Assembly (NCBI RefSeq): GCF_030160715.1
Contig: NZ_BSOW01000014.1
Location: 186,001-250,000, forward strand
DNA length: 64,000 bases
Source of the DNA: Bradyrhizobium iriomotense
GTDB taxonomy: Bacteria; Pseudomonadota; Alphaproteobacteria; Rhizobiales; Xanthobacteraceae
Direction: 5' to 3'
In this document: in pieces, positions 8,247 to 17,484 of the stretch
Position numbering within the stretch: position 1 is the stretch's first letter
Layout: every line of letters begins with the position of its first letter
Notes under the pieces: generated by a model
Seen by the model: the letters and a program-made list of their open reading frames with translations, nothing else
What the model was told of the DNA's origin: nothing
Database searches by the model: none
Position numbers and translations under genes: made by a program

Positions 8247-9074
8247 ATGATACGCCTCTCGCATTTCCTCGGGTTCGCAGCCTTGGCAGCAGTGACGTCC
8301 GCGCAGGCGGCCGAGCTTCCGGCGGAGATCAAGCAGGCGGGCACGTTGAAGCTCACGGTCAATTCGACCTACGCGCCGATGGAATATCGCGATCCCGCAA
8401 CCAACGAGCTCGTCGGGCTAGACATCGATCTCGCGGGCGAGCTCGCCAAGCGGCTCGGCGGCCTCAAGATCGTCTGGAGCGAGACGCCGTTCGCCGAGCT
8501 GATCCCCTCGCTCCAGACCAAGCGCGCCGATTTCATCATCAGCGGCATCTCGGACCGTGCCTCGCGGCGCGAGACCGCGGATTTCGTCGACTATCTCACC
8601 ACAGGCCCACAGTTCTTCGTCATGGCCGAGAGCGAGGCGAGGGCCGCGACCGATCTCTGCGGCAAGAAGGTCGGCACCACCCGCAGCACCAGCTTCCCGG
8701 TCGAGATCGAAAAGTGGAGCAAGCAGAATTGCGAGGCGGCCGGCAAGCCCGCGATCCAATACGTGCCCGGCGAGAACTCGATCGACGTCCGCAACCAGCT
8801 CAAGCAGGGCCGCATCGACGCCGCCGTGCAGGGCAGCGAGACTCTGCCTTATGCGCAATCGCAGGAGACCGGCAAATACCGCATCGTCGGCGAACCCTTC
8901 GCCAGGGGTTATCAGGGCATCATGTTCCGCAAGGACGATGCGGCGCTGCGCGAGGTGGTGACGGAAAAGCTCGCCGCCATGATCGCCGATGGCTCCTACA
9001 AGGCCATTCTCGACAAATGGGGGTTGGGCGCGAACGCCGTCGAGAAGCCCCTGATGAATGCGGCTCCGCAATGA
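8247..9074 (+). CDS. ABC transporter substrate-binding protein, family 3 (copy 1)
   Basis: A 275-residue periplasmic binding protein with a Sec signal peptide (FLGFAALAAVTSAQA). The polar-amino-acid-type signature LTVNSTYAPMEYRDPATNELVG is followed by LKQGRIDAAVQGSETLPYA. It should deliver an amino-acid-like ligand to the permease encoded immediately downstream (4-base ATGA overlap). A clear paralogue of this protein lies at the other end of the transporter genes. The ligand is probably an N-carbamoyl amino acid, hydantoin or ureide, inferred from context only. Confidence 0.88.
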   Translation: MIRLSHFLGFAALAAVTSAQAAELPAEIKQAGTLKLTVNSTYAPMEYRDPATNELVGLDIDLAGELAKRLGGLKIVWSETPFAELIPSLQTKRADFIISGISDRASRRETADFVDYLTTGPQFFVMAESEARAATDLCGKKVGTTRSTSFPVEIEKWSKQNCEAAGKPAIQYVPGENSIDVRNQLKQGRIDAAVQGSETLPYAQSQETGKYRIVGEPFARGYQGIMFRKDDAALREVVTEKLAAMIADGSYKAILDKWGLGANAVEKPLMNAAPQ

Positions 9075-9928
9075 AGGCCGCGCCCGCACTCGCGGAAGGC
9101 TTTCCCGACCTGTCCGGGATGCACGTTGCGCGCGAGCCGCACTGGTTCCGCTGGCTCAGCGCGGCACTGATCGTGGTCGTGCTCGTGGCGATCGCGCGGG
9201 CCTTCGCCGGCGGCCAGATCGAATGGTCCTATGTCAGCCGCTTCCTGACCGCGAAAGTGATCCTCGAAGGCATCGTCAACACCATGGTGATGGCCGTGCT
9301 CGCGATGGCGCTCGGCATTGTCCTCGGCGTGGTCGTCGCGATCATGCGGCTGTCGCCGAACCCGGTGCTGAAATCGGTCGCGGCCGGCTACACCTGGCTG
9401 TTCCGCGGCACGCCGCTGATCCTCCAGCTCCTGTTGTGGTTCAATCTCGCGCTGGTGTTTCCGACCATCGGCATTCCCGGCCTGTGGAGCGCGCGCGCGG
9501 TCGACGTCATGACGCCGTTCCTCGCGGCGCTGCTCGGGCTCGGCATCAACCAGGGCGCCTACACCTCCGAGGTGATGCGCGCCGGCATGCTGTCGGTCGA
9601 CATCGGGCAGTATGAGGCGGCGCAGGCGATCGGCATGGGGCGGCTGCGCGCGCTGCGCCGGATCATTTTGCCCCAGGCGATGCGGGTCGTGATCCCGCCG
9701 ATCGGCAACGAGTTCATCGGCCTCGTCAAGGCGACCTCGCTTGCCAGCGTCATCCAGTACCCGGAGGTGCTGCACAACGCGGAGAATATCTACTACGCCA
9801 ATTCGCGTGTGATCGAACTCTTGATCGTCGCCGGGCTCTGGTATCTGCTCGTGGTCTCGATCCTGACGCCGCTCCAGATGCTGCTCGAGCGACGCTTTGC
9901 CCGCGGCACATTGCAGTTTGCCCGATGA
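9071..9928 (+). CDS. Amino-acid-type ABC transporter permease (HisM/GlnP family)
   Basis: A 285-residue inner-membrane permease of the polar amino acid family. It has a cytoplasmic N-terminus, a first TM at about residues 30-48 (ALIVVVLVAIARAF), several more helices, and the EAA-type loop QYEAAQAIGMGRLRALRRIILPQAMR that contacts the ATPase. TWLFRGTPLILQLLLW is a family landmark. It is the only permease in the set, so the complex is presumably a homodimer. The start overlaps the upstream stop. Confidence 0.9.
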   Translation: MKAAPALAEGFPDLSGMHVAREPHWFRWLSAALIVVVLVAIARAFAGGQIEWSYVSRFLTAKVILEGIVNTMVMAVLAMALGIVLGVVVAIMRLSPNPVLKSVAAGYTWLFRGTPLILQLLLWFNLALVFPTIGIPGLWSARAVDVMTPFLAALLGLGINQGAYTSEVMRAGMLSVDIGQYEAAQAIGMGRLRALRRIILPQAMRVVIPPIGNEFIGLVKATSLASVIQYPEVLHNAENIYYANSRVIELLIVAGLWYLLVVSILTPLQMLLERRFARGTLQFAR

Positions 9929-10689
9929 CAAAACCCCTCGTCGCGATCCGCTCCGTCAGCAAGCATTTTGGCGAGTTCCAGGCTCTCAAGACCGTCTCGC
10001 TCGACGTGTGGCCCGGCGAGGTGATGTGCCTGATCGGTGCATCCGGTTCGGGCAAGACGACGTTGCTCCGCTGCGTCAACCAGCTCACGACGATCGACAG
10101 TGGCGGCATCTGGCTCGATGGCGAGCTGCTCGGCGTGCGCGAGGAAGGCGGGCGGCTCTACCGCCTGACCGAGCGGCAGATTGCGCAGCAGCGGCTGAAG
10201 ACCGGCATGGTGTTCCAGCGCTTCAACCTGTTTCCGCACAAGACGGCGCTGGAGAACATCATCGAAGGGCCGGTACAGGTGCAGGGCCGGAAATCCGACG
10301 AGGTGCGCAGTGAAGCCATCGAACTGCTCAGGCGTGTTGGCCTTGCGACCAAAGCTGATTCCTATCCCGCGCAGCTCTCCGGCGGCCAGCAGCAGCGCGT
10401 CGCGATCGCGCGCGCGCTCGCCATGAAGCCGATGCTGATGCTGTTCGACGAGCCGACCAGCGCGCTCGATCCCGAGCTCGTCGGCGAGGTGCTCGCGGTC
10501 ATGAAGGAGCTCGCGCAGAGCGGCATGACCATGATGGTGGTGACACACGAGCTCGGCTTCGCCCGCGAGGTCGCCGACCGCGTCGTCTACATGGACCAGG
10601 GTGCGATCGTCGAATCCGGGAGCGCCTTGGACGTGCTCGGCGCGCCGCGCGAGGCGCGCACGAAAGCTTTTCTCTCTGCGGTGATCTGA
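9925..10689 (+). CDS. Amino-acid ABC transporter ATP-binding protein (GlnQ-like)
   Basis: A 254-residue ABC ATPase energising the adjacent permease. Walker A GASGSGKTT, Q-loop FQRFNLFPH, signature LSGGQQQRVAIARAL and Walker B LMLFDEPTSALDPE are intact, and the switch His lies in MMVVTHELGFA. Its ATG overlaps the permease stop (ATGA), which indicates tight operon coupling. Confidence 0.95.
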   Translation: MTKPLVAIRSVSKHFGEFQALKTVSLDVWPGEVMCLIGASGSGKTTLLRCVNQLTTIDSGGIWLDGELLGVREEGGRLYRLTERQIAQQRLKTGMVFQRFNLFPHKTALENIIEGPVQVQGRKSDEVRSEAIELLRRVGLATKADSYPAQLSGGQQQRVAIARALAMKPMLMLFDEPTSALDPELVGEVLAVMKELAQSGMTMMVVTHELGFAREVADRVVYMDQGAIVESGSALDVLGAPREARTKAFLSAVI

Positions 10690-10703
10690 ATGGGGGCGTT
10701 TCG

Positions 10704-11519
10704 ATGATGAGGATATTGGTTGCGGCGGCGCTGGTATGTGCCACGACGGTCTCGGCGATGGCGATCGAGCTGCCGCCTGACATCGCCAAGCGCGGCAGCA
10801 TCAAGGTCGCGGTGGTGCCGAACTATCCGCCGATGGAGTTCCGCGATCCCGCCACCAACGCGCTCTCCGGCTTCGACATCGACCTCGGCGAGGCGCTTGG
10901 CCGCAAGCTCGGCGTCAAGATCGAGTGGCAGGAGACCAGTTTCGCCGAGTTCATGCCGTCGATCTCGACGGGCCGGGTGGACGCCATCCTGTCCGGCTTC
11001 ACTGACTATGCGAGCCGGCATGAGATCGCGTCTTTCGTCGATTATTTGCGCAGCGGTCCAAAATTCTTCGTGCAACAGTCCCGCGCGGCGGAGTTCAAGG
11101 ACATGGCCGCGCTCTGCGGCAAGAAGGTCGGCGCCAGTCGCCGCACCATGTTCCCGGCAGAGATCGCGGCGTGGAGCGAGAAGAATTGCGGCAGCAATCC
11201 GATCCAGTTCGTCGGCACGGACGGTTCGGCCGATGCGCGTACGCAGCTCAGGCAGGGCCGTATCGACGCCGCCGTGCAGGGCAACGAGACGCTGCCCTAT
11301 ATCATAGACCTTGAGCCCGGGACCTACGCGCCGGTCGGCGATCCCTTCGCAACGCAGTTCACGGGCATTGCGCTGCCGGTCAAGGAAAAGGCCTTGCAGC
11401 AGGCGATGATGGAGGCCGTCGATGCGCTGATCGCGGACGGCACCTATCGTGCGCTGCTGGCGAAATGGAAACTGAACGACAACGGAATAGAGAAGGCGAC
11501 CATCAATGCTGGACAGTAA
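10704..11519 (+). CDS. ABC transporter substrate-binding protein, family 3 (copy 2)
   Basis: A 271-residue binding protein with a signal peptide (VAAALVCATTVSAMA), clearly paralogous to the binding protein at the start of the transporter genes. Shared blocks include MEFRDPATNALSG, FAEFMPSISTGRVDAILSG, CGKKVGASRRTMFPAEI and LRQGRIDAAVQGNETLPY. One permease/ATPase pair flanked by two binding proteins suggests that a single importer serves two related ligands. Its 3' end overlaps the next gene by 14 bases. Confidence 0.88.
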   Translation: MMRILVAAALVCATTVSAMAIELPPDIAKRGSIKVAVVPNYPPMEFRDPATNALSGFDIDLGEALGRKLGVKIEWQETSFAEFMPSISTGRVDAILSGFTDYASRHEIASFVDYLRSGPKFFVQQSRAAEFKDMAALCGKKVGASRRTMFPAEIAAWSEKNCGSNPIQFVGTDGSADARTQLRQGRIDAAVQGNETLPYIIDLEPGTYAPVGDPFATQFTGIALPVKEKALQQAMMEAVDALIADGTYRALLAKWKLNDNGIEKATINAGQ

Positions 11520-12390
11520 GGCACTCCAGAGCATCCCGCTCGTCCCGGCGAACACCGCGGATCCCGCCCCGAACTATCCGTGGCCGAAGCCGTACACGTC
11601 CGCGATGTTCCTCTCCTTCGACGTGGATGCGGAGAGCGCCTGGACCAGCAAGGACGCCGTGCACGCGCAGCGCCTGATCACCATGAGCTATGGCGGCTAC
11701 GAGGCGCGCGTCGGCACGCCGAAACTGCTGGAGCTGCTCGATCAGCTCGATCTCAAGGCGACGTTCTTCGTCACGGGCTGGTCGGTCGATGCGCATCCGG
11801 CCATGGCCGAATCCATTCTCAAGGCCGGCCACGAGATCGGCCATCACGGCTATCATCACCTTCTGCCCGATCCCGGCGATCCCTGGATCGAGGAGGAGCT
11901 GGAGCGTGGCTTCGAGGCGTTGAAGCGCCGGCTCGGCGTCAAGCCGATCGGCTACCGCGCGCCCTATGGCGAGTTCACCGAGGAGCTGCGCACAGCACTT
12001 GTGCGCGATGGCATCGTCTATACCTCCTCGTTCCGCGACGACGTGCGCCCCTATCGGCATCGGCTTGCCGACGGCAAGCCGGGCACGATCGAGCTGCCGG
12101 TGACCGCGAGCTATGACGACTGGATGCACGGCCTCTCGGCTCGGTTCAGCCCACGGTCGATCTTTCCCAAGGAGCACGTGCTCTCGATCTGGAAAGACGA
12201 ACTCGACGAGGTCAGGGACTGGGGCGCGATGGTGACGACTGTGCTGCACCCGCAATGCAGCGGCCGTCCCATGCGACTTCGTCTGTTGCGCGAATTCCTG
12301 ACCTACGCAAAATCCTGTCCGGACCTCTGGATCACCACCGGCGAAGCCATCGCCGGCAACTTCCAGCGCCACGAGGCCGCCAAGCGTTGA
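11506..12390 (+). CDS. Polysaccharide deacetylase (NodB) domain protein, PuuE-like
   Basis: A 294-residue NodB-fold hydrolase. The metal-binding motifs are SFDVDAES (Asp), HEIGHHGYHH (His-x3-His) and YRAPYGEF. There is no signal peptide, so a cytoplasmic small-molecule amidase is likelier than a cell-wall deacetylase. The same superfamily contains PuuE-type allantoinase, which fits a ureide or hydantoin role in this cluster. The gene starts inside the end of the preceding binding-protein gene. Confidence 0.82.
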   Translation: MLDSKALQSIPLVPANTADPAPNYPWPKPYTSAMFLSFDVDAESAWTSKDAVHAQRLITMSYGGYEARVGTPKLLELLDQLDLKATFFVTGWSVDAHPAMAESILKAGHEIGHHGYHHLLPDPGDPWIEEELERGFEALKRRLGVKPIGYRAPYGEFTEELRTALVRDGIVYTSSFRDDVRPYRHRLADGKPGTIELPVTASYDDWMHGLSARFSPRSIFPKEHVLSIWKDELDEVRDWGAMVTTVLHPQCSGRPMRLRLLREFLTYAKSCPDLWITTGEAIAGNFQRHEAAKR

Positions 12391-12398
12391 ACCAAACC

Positions 12399-13055
12399 AT
12401 GACCCGCCGTCGCATCCTCACGATCAACCCGAATTCCTCCGCGGCGGTCACGGCGGCGATCGATGAGGCCGTCGCGCCGCTCAGGATCCCCGGCGGGCCG
12501 GAGATCGTCGTGGTGGGGCTGGCCGAAGGCCCGCCCAGTATCACCTCGCAGCGCGATGCCGACAGTGTCGTCATGCCGCTGGTCAACCGCGTCGCGCGCG
12601 AGGATGCGGACGCCTTCGTGCTCGCCTGCTTCAGCGATCCCGGGCTGCACGCTGTGCGCGAGGCGGCTGGCGGCCGTCCGGTGATGGGCATTGCCGAATG
12701 GGGCATCTTGCGCGCGCTGACGCTCGGCGAGCGTTTTGGCATCATCGCGCTGTCGCCGCAAAGCATTCGTCGCCAGCAGCGCATGGTGCGGCAGATGGGC
12801 TTTGAGGCTCGCTATGCCGGAAGCTGGTCGGTCGGCGCGAGCGCGGCGGAAACGGCGGGTGCCGATATCCGCGGGCGGCTGATCGAGGCGGGACGCGCGC
12901 TGGTCACGCAACCCGGCGCCGACGTCGTCGTGATGGGCTGCGCCGGCATGGCTTCGCATCGCGCTGCAATCGAGGAGGCGATCGGCGTTCCCGTGGTCGA
13001 GCCGGCGCAGCAGGCGGTCGCTGCTGCGATCGGCGCGGTGTTGTTGAGGGCATGA
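12399..13055 (+). CDS. Asp/Glu/hydantoin racemase family protein
   Basis: A 218-residue member of the Asp/Glu/hydantoin racemase family. The N-terminus TRRRILTINPNSSAAVTAAI is characteristic of hydantoin racemases (INPN motif). The two catalytic cysteines are expected at LACFSDPG and VMGCAGMA. It would interconvert D- and L-5-substituted hydantoins, feeding the D-specific carbamoylase encoded upstream. ATG at 12399 is used; a TTG at 12387 overlapping the previous stop is an alternative start. Confidence 0.85.
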   Translation: MTRRRILTINPNSSAAVTAAIDEAVAPLRIPGGPEIVVVGLAEGPPSITSQRDADSVVMPLVNRVAREDADAFVLACFSDPGLHAVREAAGGRPVMGIAEWGILRALTLGERFGIIALSPQSIRRQQRMVRQMGFEARYAGSWSVGASAAETAGADIRGRLIEAGRALVTQPGADVVVMGCAGMASHRAAIEEAIGVPVVEPAQQAVAAAIGAVLLRA

Positions 13056-13065
13056 AAGGCGGACG

Positions 13066-14385
13066 ATGCATTTTGATCTCCTGATCCGGAACGGCACCTG
13101 CGTCACGCCCTGGGGCGAAGAAGCCGCCAATGTCGGCATCTCCGGCGGCCGCATTGCGACGCTGTCCGCGAGCTCGGCCGACACGGCCGATCAGGTCATC
13201 GACGCCAGCGGCCTTCACGTCCTGCCCGGCCTGATCGACAGCCACGTCCATCTGCGCGATCCCGGCGATGCGACCGTGGAAACGCTCGGCACCGGCACGC
13301 GCGCCGCCGTACTCGGCGGCATCGCCACCCTGTTCGACATGCCCAACACCAACCCGCCGATCGTCGATCAGGAGCGGCTCGACTGGAAGCGCGGCTACGC
13401 CGAGCAGCAGAGCTTTTGCGACATCGGCCTCTACATCGCCGGCGCCAAGACCAATATCGGCGAGCTTGCGCATCTCGAAAGCGAGCCCGGCGTGTGCGCG
13501 ATCAAGGTGTTCGCGGGCTCGTCCACTGCGTCGCTGCTGGTCGAGGACGACGAGCATCTCGAAAAGCTGATGCGCGCAGGGCGCCGCCGCATCGCCTATC
13601 ACAGCGAGGACGAATATCGCCTCCAGGCGCGCAAGCCGATGTTTTCGCGCGGCATGCCGCATCGCTCGCACATGGAGTGGCGCGACGAGGAATGCGCCTT
13701 CCTCGGCACCCGCCGCCTGATGGCGCTGGCGCGCAAGACGGGGCGGCCTGCGCACATCCTCCACGTCTCGACGGCGGAAGAGCTGAGCTACCTGCGCGAC
13801 TATCGCGACGTCGCGACCGTCGAGGTGCTGGTCAATCATCTGACCCAGGTGGCACCGGAGTGCTACGACACGCTGAAGGGCTTTGGCGTGATGAACCCGC
13901 CGATCCGCGGGGAACGCCATCGCGAGGCGAGCTGGGCCGCGGTGCGTGATGGCATCGTCGACACTATCGGCAGCGACCACGCGCCGCATTCGCGCAGCGC
14001 CAAGGAGCAGCCCTGGCCGGACTGCCCGGCCGGCCTCACCGGCGTGCAGACGCTCGTCCCTGTCATGCTCGATCACGTCAATGCCGGCCGGCTCTCGCTG
14101 TCGCGGATGGTCGATCTGATGGCCGCAGGTCCCGCGCGGGTCTACGGCCTCGTCGGCAAGGGGCGGCTCGCCGCCGGTTACGACGCCGACTTCACGCTGG
14201 TCGACATGAAGGCGAAGCGCACCATCGAGGACGCCTGGATCGTCTCGCCCTGCGGCTGGACGCCGTTCGCAGGCAAGAAGATCACGGGCTGGCCGGTCGC
14301 CACCATCGTGCGCGGCCACACCGTCATGCGCGACGACGAGGTGCAGGGCGCGCCGATCGGCCGTCTCGCGCGCTTTGCGTCCTAG
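13066..14385 (+). CDS. Dihydroorotase/cyclic amidohydrolase (hydantoinase-like)
   Basis: A 439-residue metal-dependent cyclic amidohydrolase. The class-I dihydroorotase-type HxH motif is in GLIDSHVHLRDPG, the carboxylated lysine in CAIKVFAGSSTASL, further His ligands in AYHSEDEY and ILHVSTAEE, and the catalytic Asp in GSDHAPHS. It looks like a dihydroorotase/allantoinase-branch enzyme rather than a classical D-hydantoinase. Given the racemase and carbamoylase around it, the inferred role is opening a hydantoin or allantoin-like ring. It is unlikely to be the pyrimidine-biosynthetic PyrC. Confidence 0.85.
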   Translation: MHFDLLIRNGTCVTPWGEEAANVGISGGRIATLSASSADTADQVIDASGLHVLPGLIDSHVHLRDPGDATVETLGTGTRAAVLGGIATLFDMPNTNPPIVDQERLDWKRGYAEQQSFCDIGLYIAGAKTNIGELAHLESEPGVCAIKVFAGSSTASLLVEDDEHLEKLMRAGRRRIAYHSEDEYRLQARKPMFSRGMPHRSHMEWRDEECAFLGTRRLMALARKTGRPAHILHVSTAEELSYLRDYRDVATVEVLVNHLTQVAPECYDTLKGFGVMNPPIRGERHREASWAAVRDGIVDTIGSDHAPHSRSAKEQPWPDCPAGLTGVQTLVPVMLDHVNAGRLSLSRMVDLMAAGPARVYGLVGKGRLAAGYDADFTLVDMKAKRTIEDAWIVSPCGWTPFAGKKITGWPVATIVRGHTVMRDDEVQGAPIGRLARFAS

Positions 14386-14397
14386 GGGTTTTGTTCG

Positions 14398-15981
14398 ATG
14401 CCGATCTCTCGCCGCTCCCTGCTCAAGGCCGCAGCCGTAGCGCCGGCCCTGTCATTGCCAGGGATATTGCGCGCCGAGGAGCAGACCACGCTGCGCTTCA
14501 TCCCGGTGATCGATCTCGCCTTCGTCGACCCGATCTATTCGACGGCGCAGGTGTCGCGCAACCACGGCTTCATGGTTTACGACACGCTCTATGGCATGAG
14601 CGCCTCGCTCCAGGTCTCGCCGCAGATGCTGTCGGGCCATGTCATCTCCAATGACGGGCTCCAGTGGGACCTGACTTTAAGAGATGGCCTGTTCTGGCAC
14701 GATGGCGAGCGCGTGCTTGCGCGCGACTGCGTCGCGAGCATCCGCCGCTGGGCGGCGCGCGACGGTTTTGGCGGCGAACTGATGGAGGCGACCGACGATC
14801 TGTCGGCCGCCGATGACCGCACCATCCGCTTCCGCCTCAAGCGACAGTTTCCGCTATTGCCGCAGGCGCTCGGCAAGGCCGCGATCAATGCCTGCTTCAT
14901 GATGCCGGAGCGGCTGGCGAGCCAGGATCCGTTCAAGCCGCTGACGGAAGTGATCGGCAGCGGCCCGTTCCGCTATCTCGCCGATGAGCGCGTGCAGGGC
15001 GCGCGCAACGCCTATGCCCGCTTCGAGCGCTATCAGCCGCGCAGCGACGGCAAGCCGGATTGGACCGCAGGTCCCAAGATCGTGCATTACGACCGCGTGG
15101 TCTGGACCACCACGCCGGACGCCGGCACCGGCGTCGCCGCGCTCCAGACCGGCGAGCAGGACTGGCAGGAAACCACGCCGCACGATCTGTTGCCGGTGAT
15201 CAAGGCCGCCGGCGACATCGAGACGCGCGTGCTCGACCCGCGTGGCTACACCTGCATGCTGCGGCTCAACCATCTCCAGCCGCCGTTCGACAACCTCGCG
15301 GTTCGCCGCGCATTGCTGGGCGCGATCGATCAGTCGTCGTTCATGACGGCGGTGGCGGGCACCGATCCGGCCTATCAGGTCTCACCGATTGGCTTCTTCG
15401 CGCCTGGCACGCCGATGGCAAGCGAGGTCGGGCTCGACGTCTTCCGCGGCCCGCGCGACTACGCCAAGGTCAAGGCCGACCTGAAGGCCGCTGGCTACAA
15501 TGGCGAGAAGATCGTGCTGCTCGTGCCCACCAATTCGCTGGCCCAGCGCCCGCTCGGCGAGATCGCCGCCGACACGCTGCGCAAGGCCGGCATGAACGTC
15601 GAATACGCCGCGCTCGATTTCGCCGTCGTGCTGCAACGCCAGCTCAAGAAGGAACCGCTTCAGCAGGGTGGCTGGAGCGCCGCGGTCGCCAACTGGCAGG
15701 GCATCGACTGGCTCAATCCCGCCGGCAACACGAACTTGCGCGGCGAGGGCAAGGTCGCCGGCTGGTACAAGAGCGAGAAGATGGGCGGTCTTCGCAGCGA
15801 GTGGCTGGCTGCCTCCGAGCTGGCCGAGCAGCAGCATATCTGCCGGCAGATCCAGGCGCTCGCCTTCGAGGAGATTCCCTATCTTCCGATCGGCCTGTAC
15901 AAGCAGCCGACCGCCTATCGCAAGAGCATCACCGGCATTCTCGACGGTACCGCCGTTTTCTGGAACGTACGCCCCGCATGA
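14398..15981 (+). CDS. ABC transporter substrate-binding protein, family 5 (peptide/nickel type), Tat leader
   Basis: A 527-residue periplasmic binding protein of the DppA/OppA family with a twin-arginine leader (PISRRSLLKAAAVAPALSLPG). The SBP_bac_5 landmarks YDTLYGM, WDLTLRDGLFWHDGE and VIGSGPF are present. No dipeptide-type permease or ATPase genes are nearby, so it must use a transporter encoded elsewhere. Its stop overlaps the next gene (ATGA), placing it in the same operon. Confidence 0.88.
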   Translation: MPISRRSLLKAAAVAPALSLPGILRAEEQTTLRFIPVIDLAFVDPIYSTAQVSRNHGFMVYDTLYGMSASLQVSPQMLSGHVISNDGLQWDLTLRDGLFWHDGERVLARDCVASIRRWAARDGFGGELMEATDDLSAADDRTIRFRLKRQFPLLPQALGKAAINACFMMPERLASQDPFKPLTEVIGSGPFRYLADERVQGARNAYARFERYQPRSDGKPDWTAGPKIVHYDRVVWTTTPDAGTGVAALQTGEQDWQETTPHDLLPVIKAAGDIETRVLDPRGYTCMLRLNHLQPPFDNLAVRRALLGAIDQSSFMTAVAGTDPAYQVSPIGFFAPGTPMASEVGLDVFRGPRDYAKVKADLKAAGYNGEKIVLLVPTNSLAQRPLGEIAADTLRKAGMNVEYAALDFAVVLQRQLKKEPLQQGGWSAAVANWQGIDWLNPAGNTNLRGEGKVAGWYKSEKMGGLRSEWLAASELAEQQHICRQIQALAFEEIPYLPIGLYKQPTAYRKSITGILDGTAVFWNVRPA

Positions 15982-17351
15982 GCACGATCGCGATCTTCGG
16001 CAGCTATGTTTTGGCGCGCAAGGACGGCGCGCAGGATGTATTGCGCGACCACTGGGTGCTGGTCGAAGGCAAGAGGATTGCCGCGGTCACGCGCGACAAG
16101 CCGTCGGCGGATGTCGTTTATGACAAGCCCGGCCGTTTCATCCTGCCGGGCCTGTTGAACCTGCATAATCACTGCTTCAGCGAGGCGGTGGCGCGCAGCC
16201 ACACTGAGGACGGCAACGGCCGCCGCAACAACCAGAGCATCGTCTACACGGTGCTCCTGCCGCTGACCAAGCGCGGCGCTGATTTGTTGTCGCCGGAAGA
16301 GCGCCTGGCGGTCGCGCGGCTCGGCGTCCTCCAGCTCCTCAAGGGCGGTGCCACCACGGTGATGGAGCCGTTCCGCAATTCGATCCCTGAGATGTTCGAC
16401 GCCGCCGACGAGATGGGCATCCGCTTCTACGGCGCGCCCTATCTGTTCTCGACCTCAGACGCCAAGGCGGGTCCCGACGGCGTGGTCCGCTATGCCGGCG
16501 ATGACGGCGCGGCTGACATGGCGACCTGGGACGCGCTCTATCAGCGCTGGAATGGCCGCGGCGATGGGCGCATTGGCCTTGCGATGAGCCCGCATGCGAC
16601 CGACACCTGCGGGCCGGATCTGTTGAAGGCGTGCGCGGCGCGGGCGCGTGAGCTTGGTGTCCCCATCACGACGCATCTGGCGCAGAGCCGCGCCGAGGTC
16701 GAGACCATAGGCAAGCGCTATGGCGGCCGCACGCCGGCGGAATATCTGGACTGGCTCGGCCTGCTTGCGCCGGACCTGCTCGCCGCGCACTGCATCGCCA
16801 GCACCGACGACGATCTGAAGCTGATGGCCGCGCGCGGCGCGACCGTGCTGAACTGCCCGCGCGTGTTCGCACGCGCCGGCGTAACTGCGGCATTCAGCCG
16901 CTTCGCCGCTCATGGCGTCCGCACCGTGGTCGGCACCGACGGCTACAACATGGACCTGCTCGGCGAACTCAATGCCGCCTCGCTGATCTCCAAGACGTCG
17001 TCGCAGCGCGCCGATGTCGCAAATTCCCCCGAGCTGATCGAGTCGATCACGGCAACCGCCGCCGACATCATCAAGCGTCCCGATCTCGGCCGGATCGCGC
17101 CTGGCGCGACCGCCGATCTCACCATTGTCGATCTCACCCATCCGCATTTGCAGCCGTTGTTTGATGTCAGGCGCGCATTGGTCGCGCTCGCCAACCGCGC
17201 CAATATCGACCAGGTCGTGGTCGACGGCCGCGTGCTCATCGATGCCGGTCGCTACGTCCATGGCGACGAAGCCGCGATCACCTCGCAAGGCGCAGCCGCG
17301 ATCGGGAAAATCTGGGATCTGCCGGAGGCGCAGGCGGCCTTCAACGGCTGA
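15978..17351 (+). CDS. Amidohydrolase family protein, TRZ/ATZ (chlorohydrolase/deaminase) type
   Basis: A 457-residue amidohydrolase with a single-metal site: HxH in LLNLHNHCFSE, His in TTHLAQSRAEVE, His in LLAAHCIAST and Asp in VVGTDGYNMD. This is the pattern of the SsnA/TrzA/AtzA group, which deaminates or dechlorinates N-heterocycles. A much longer same-frame ORF runs upstream, but it only shadows the preceding gene; the ATG overlapping that gene's TGA is the real start. The inferred substrate is a nitrogen heterocycle related to the cluster's ureide or hydantoin. Confidence 0.85.
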   Translation: MSTIAIFGSYVLARKDGAQDVLRDHWVLVEGKRIAAVTRDKPSADVVYDKPGRFILPGLLNLHNHCFSEAVARSHTEDGNGRRNNQSIVYTVLLPLTKRGADLLSPEERLAVARLGVLQLLKGGATTVMEPFRNSIPEMFDAADEMGIRFYGAPYLFSTSDAKAGPDGVVRYAGDDGAADMATWDALYQRWNGRGDGRIGLAMSPHATDTCGPDLLKACAARARELGVPITTHLAQSRAEVETIGKRYGGRTPAEYLDWLGLLAPDLLAAHCIASTDDDLKLMAARGATVLNCPRVFARAGVTAAFSRFAAHGVRTVVGTDGYNMDLLGELNAASLISKTSSQRADVANSPELIESITATAADIIKRPDLGRIAPGATADLTIVDLTHPHLQPLFDVRRALVALANRANIDQVVVDGRVLIDAGRYVHGDEAAITSQGAAAIGKIWDLPEAQAAFNG

Positions 17352-17484
17352 TCCGCGCGCATCCTTTGCTATCGCATAGGTGCCCGGCAAAATCGCGGCG
17401 AGCGTTGCGCTAGAATCGCGTTGCTGGCATAGAAATTGCTGAACGTTCGAGCCCAACCTTTCGATCAGCACGGAGACATTTGAA

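Noticed and set aside
13066..14385. Housekeeping pyrC
   Set aside because: The motifs fit dihydroorotase, but the gene lies inside a hydantoin/ureide operon with no pyrB or other pyrimidine genes, so a catabolic role is likelier.
15060..15977. Long in-frame N-terminal extension of the TRZ/ATZ-type amidohydrolase
   Set aside because: It only shadows the binding-protein gene in another frame, has Arg-rich random composition, and the conserved N-terminus begins at the ATG at 15978.
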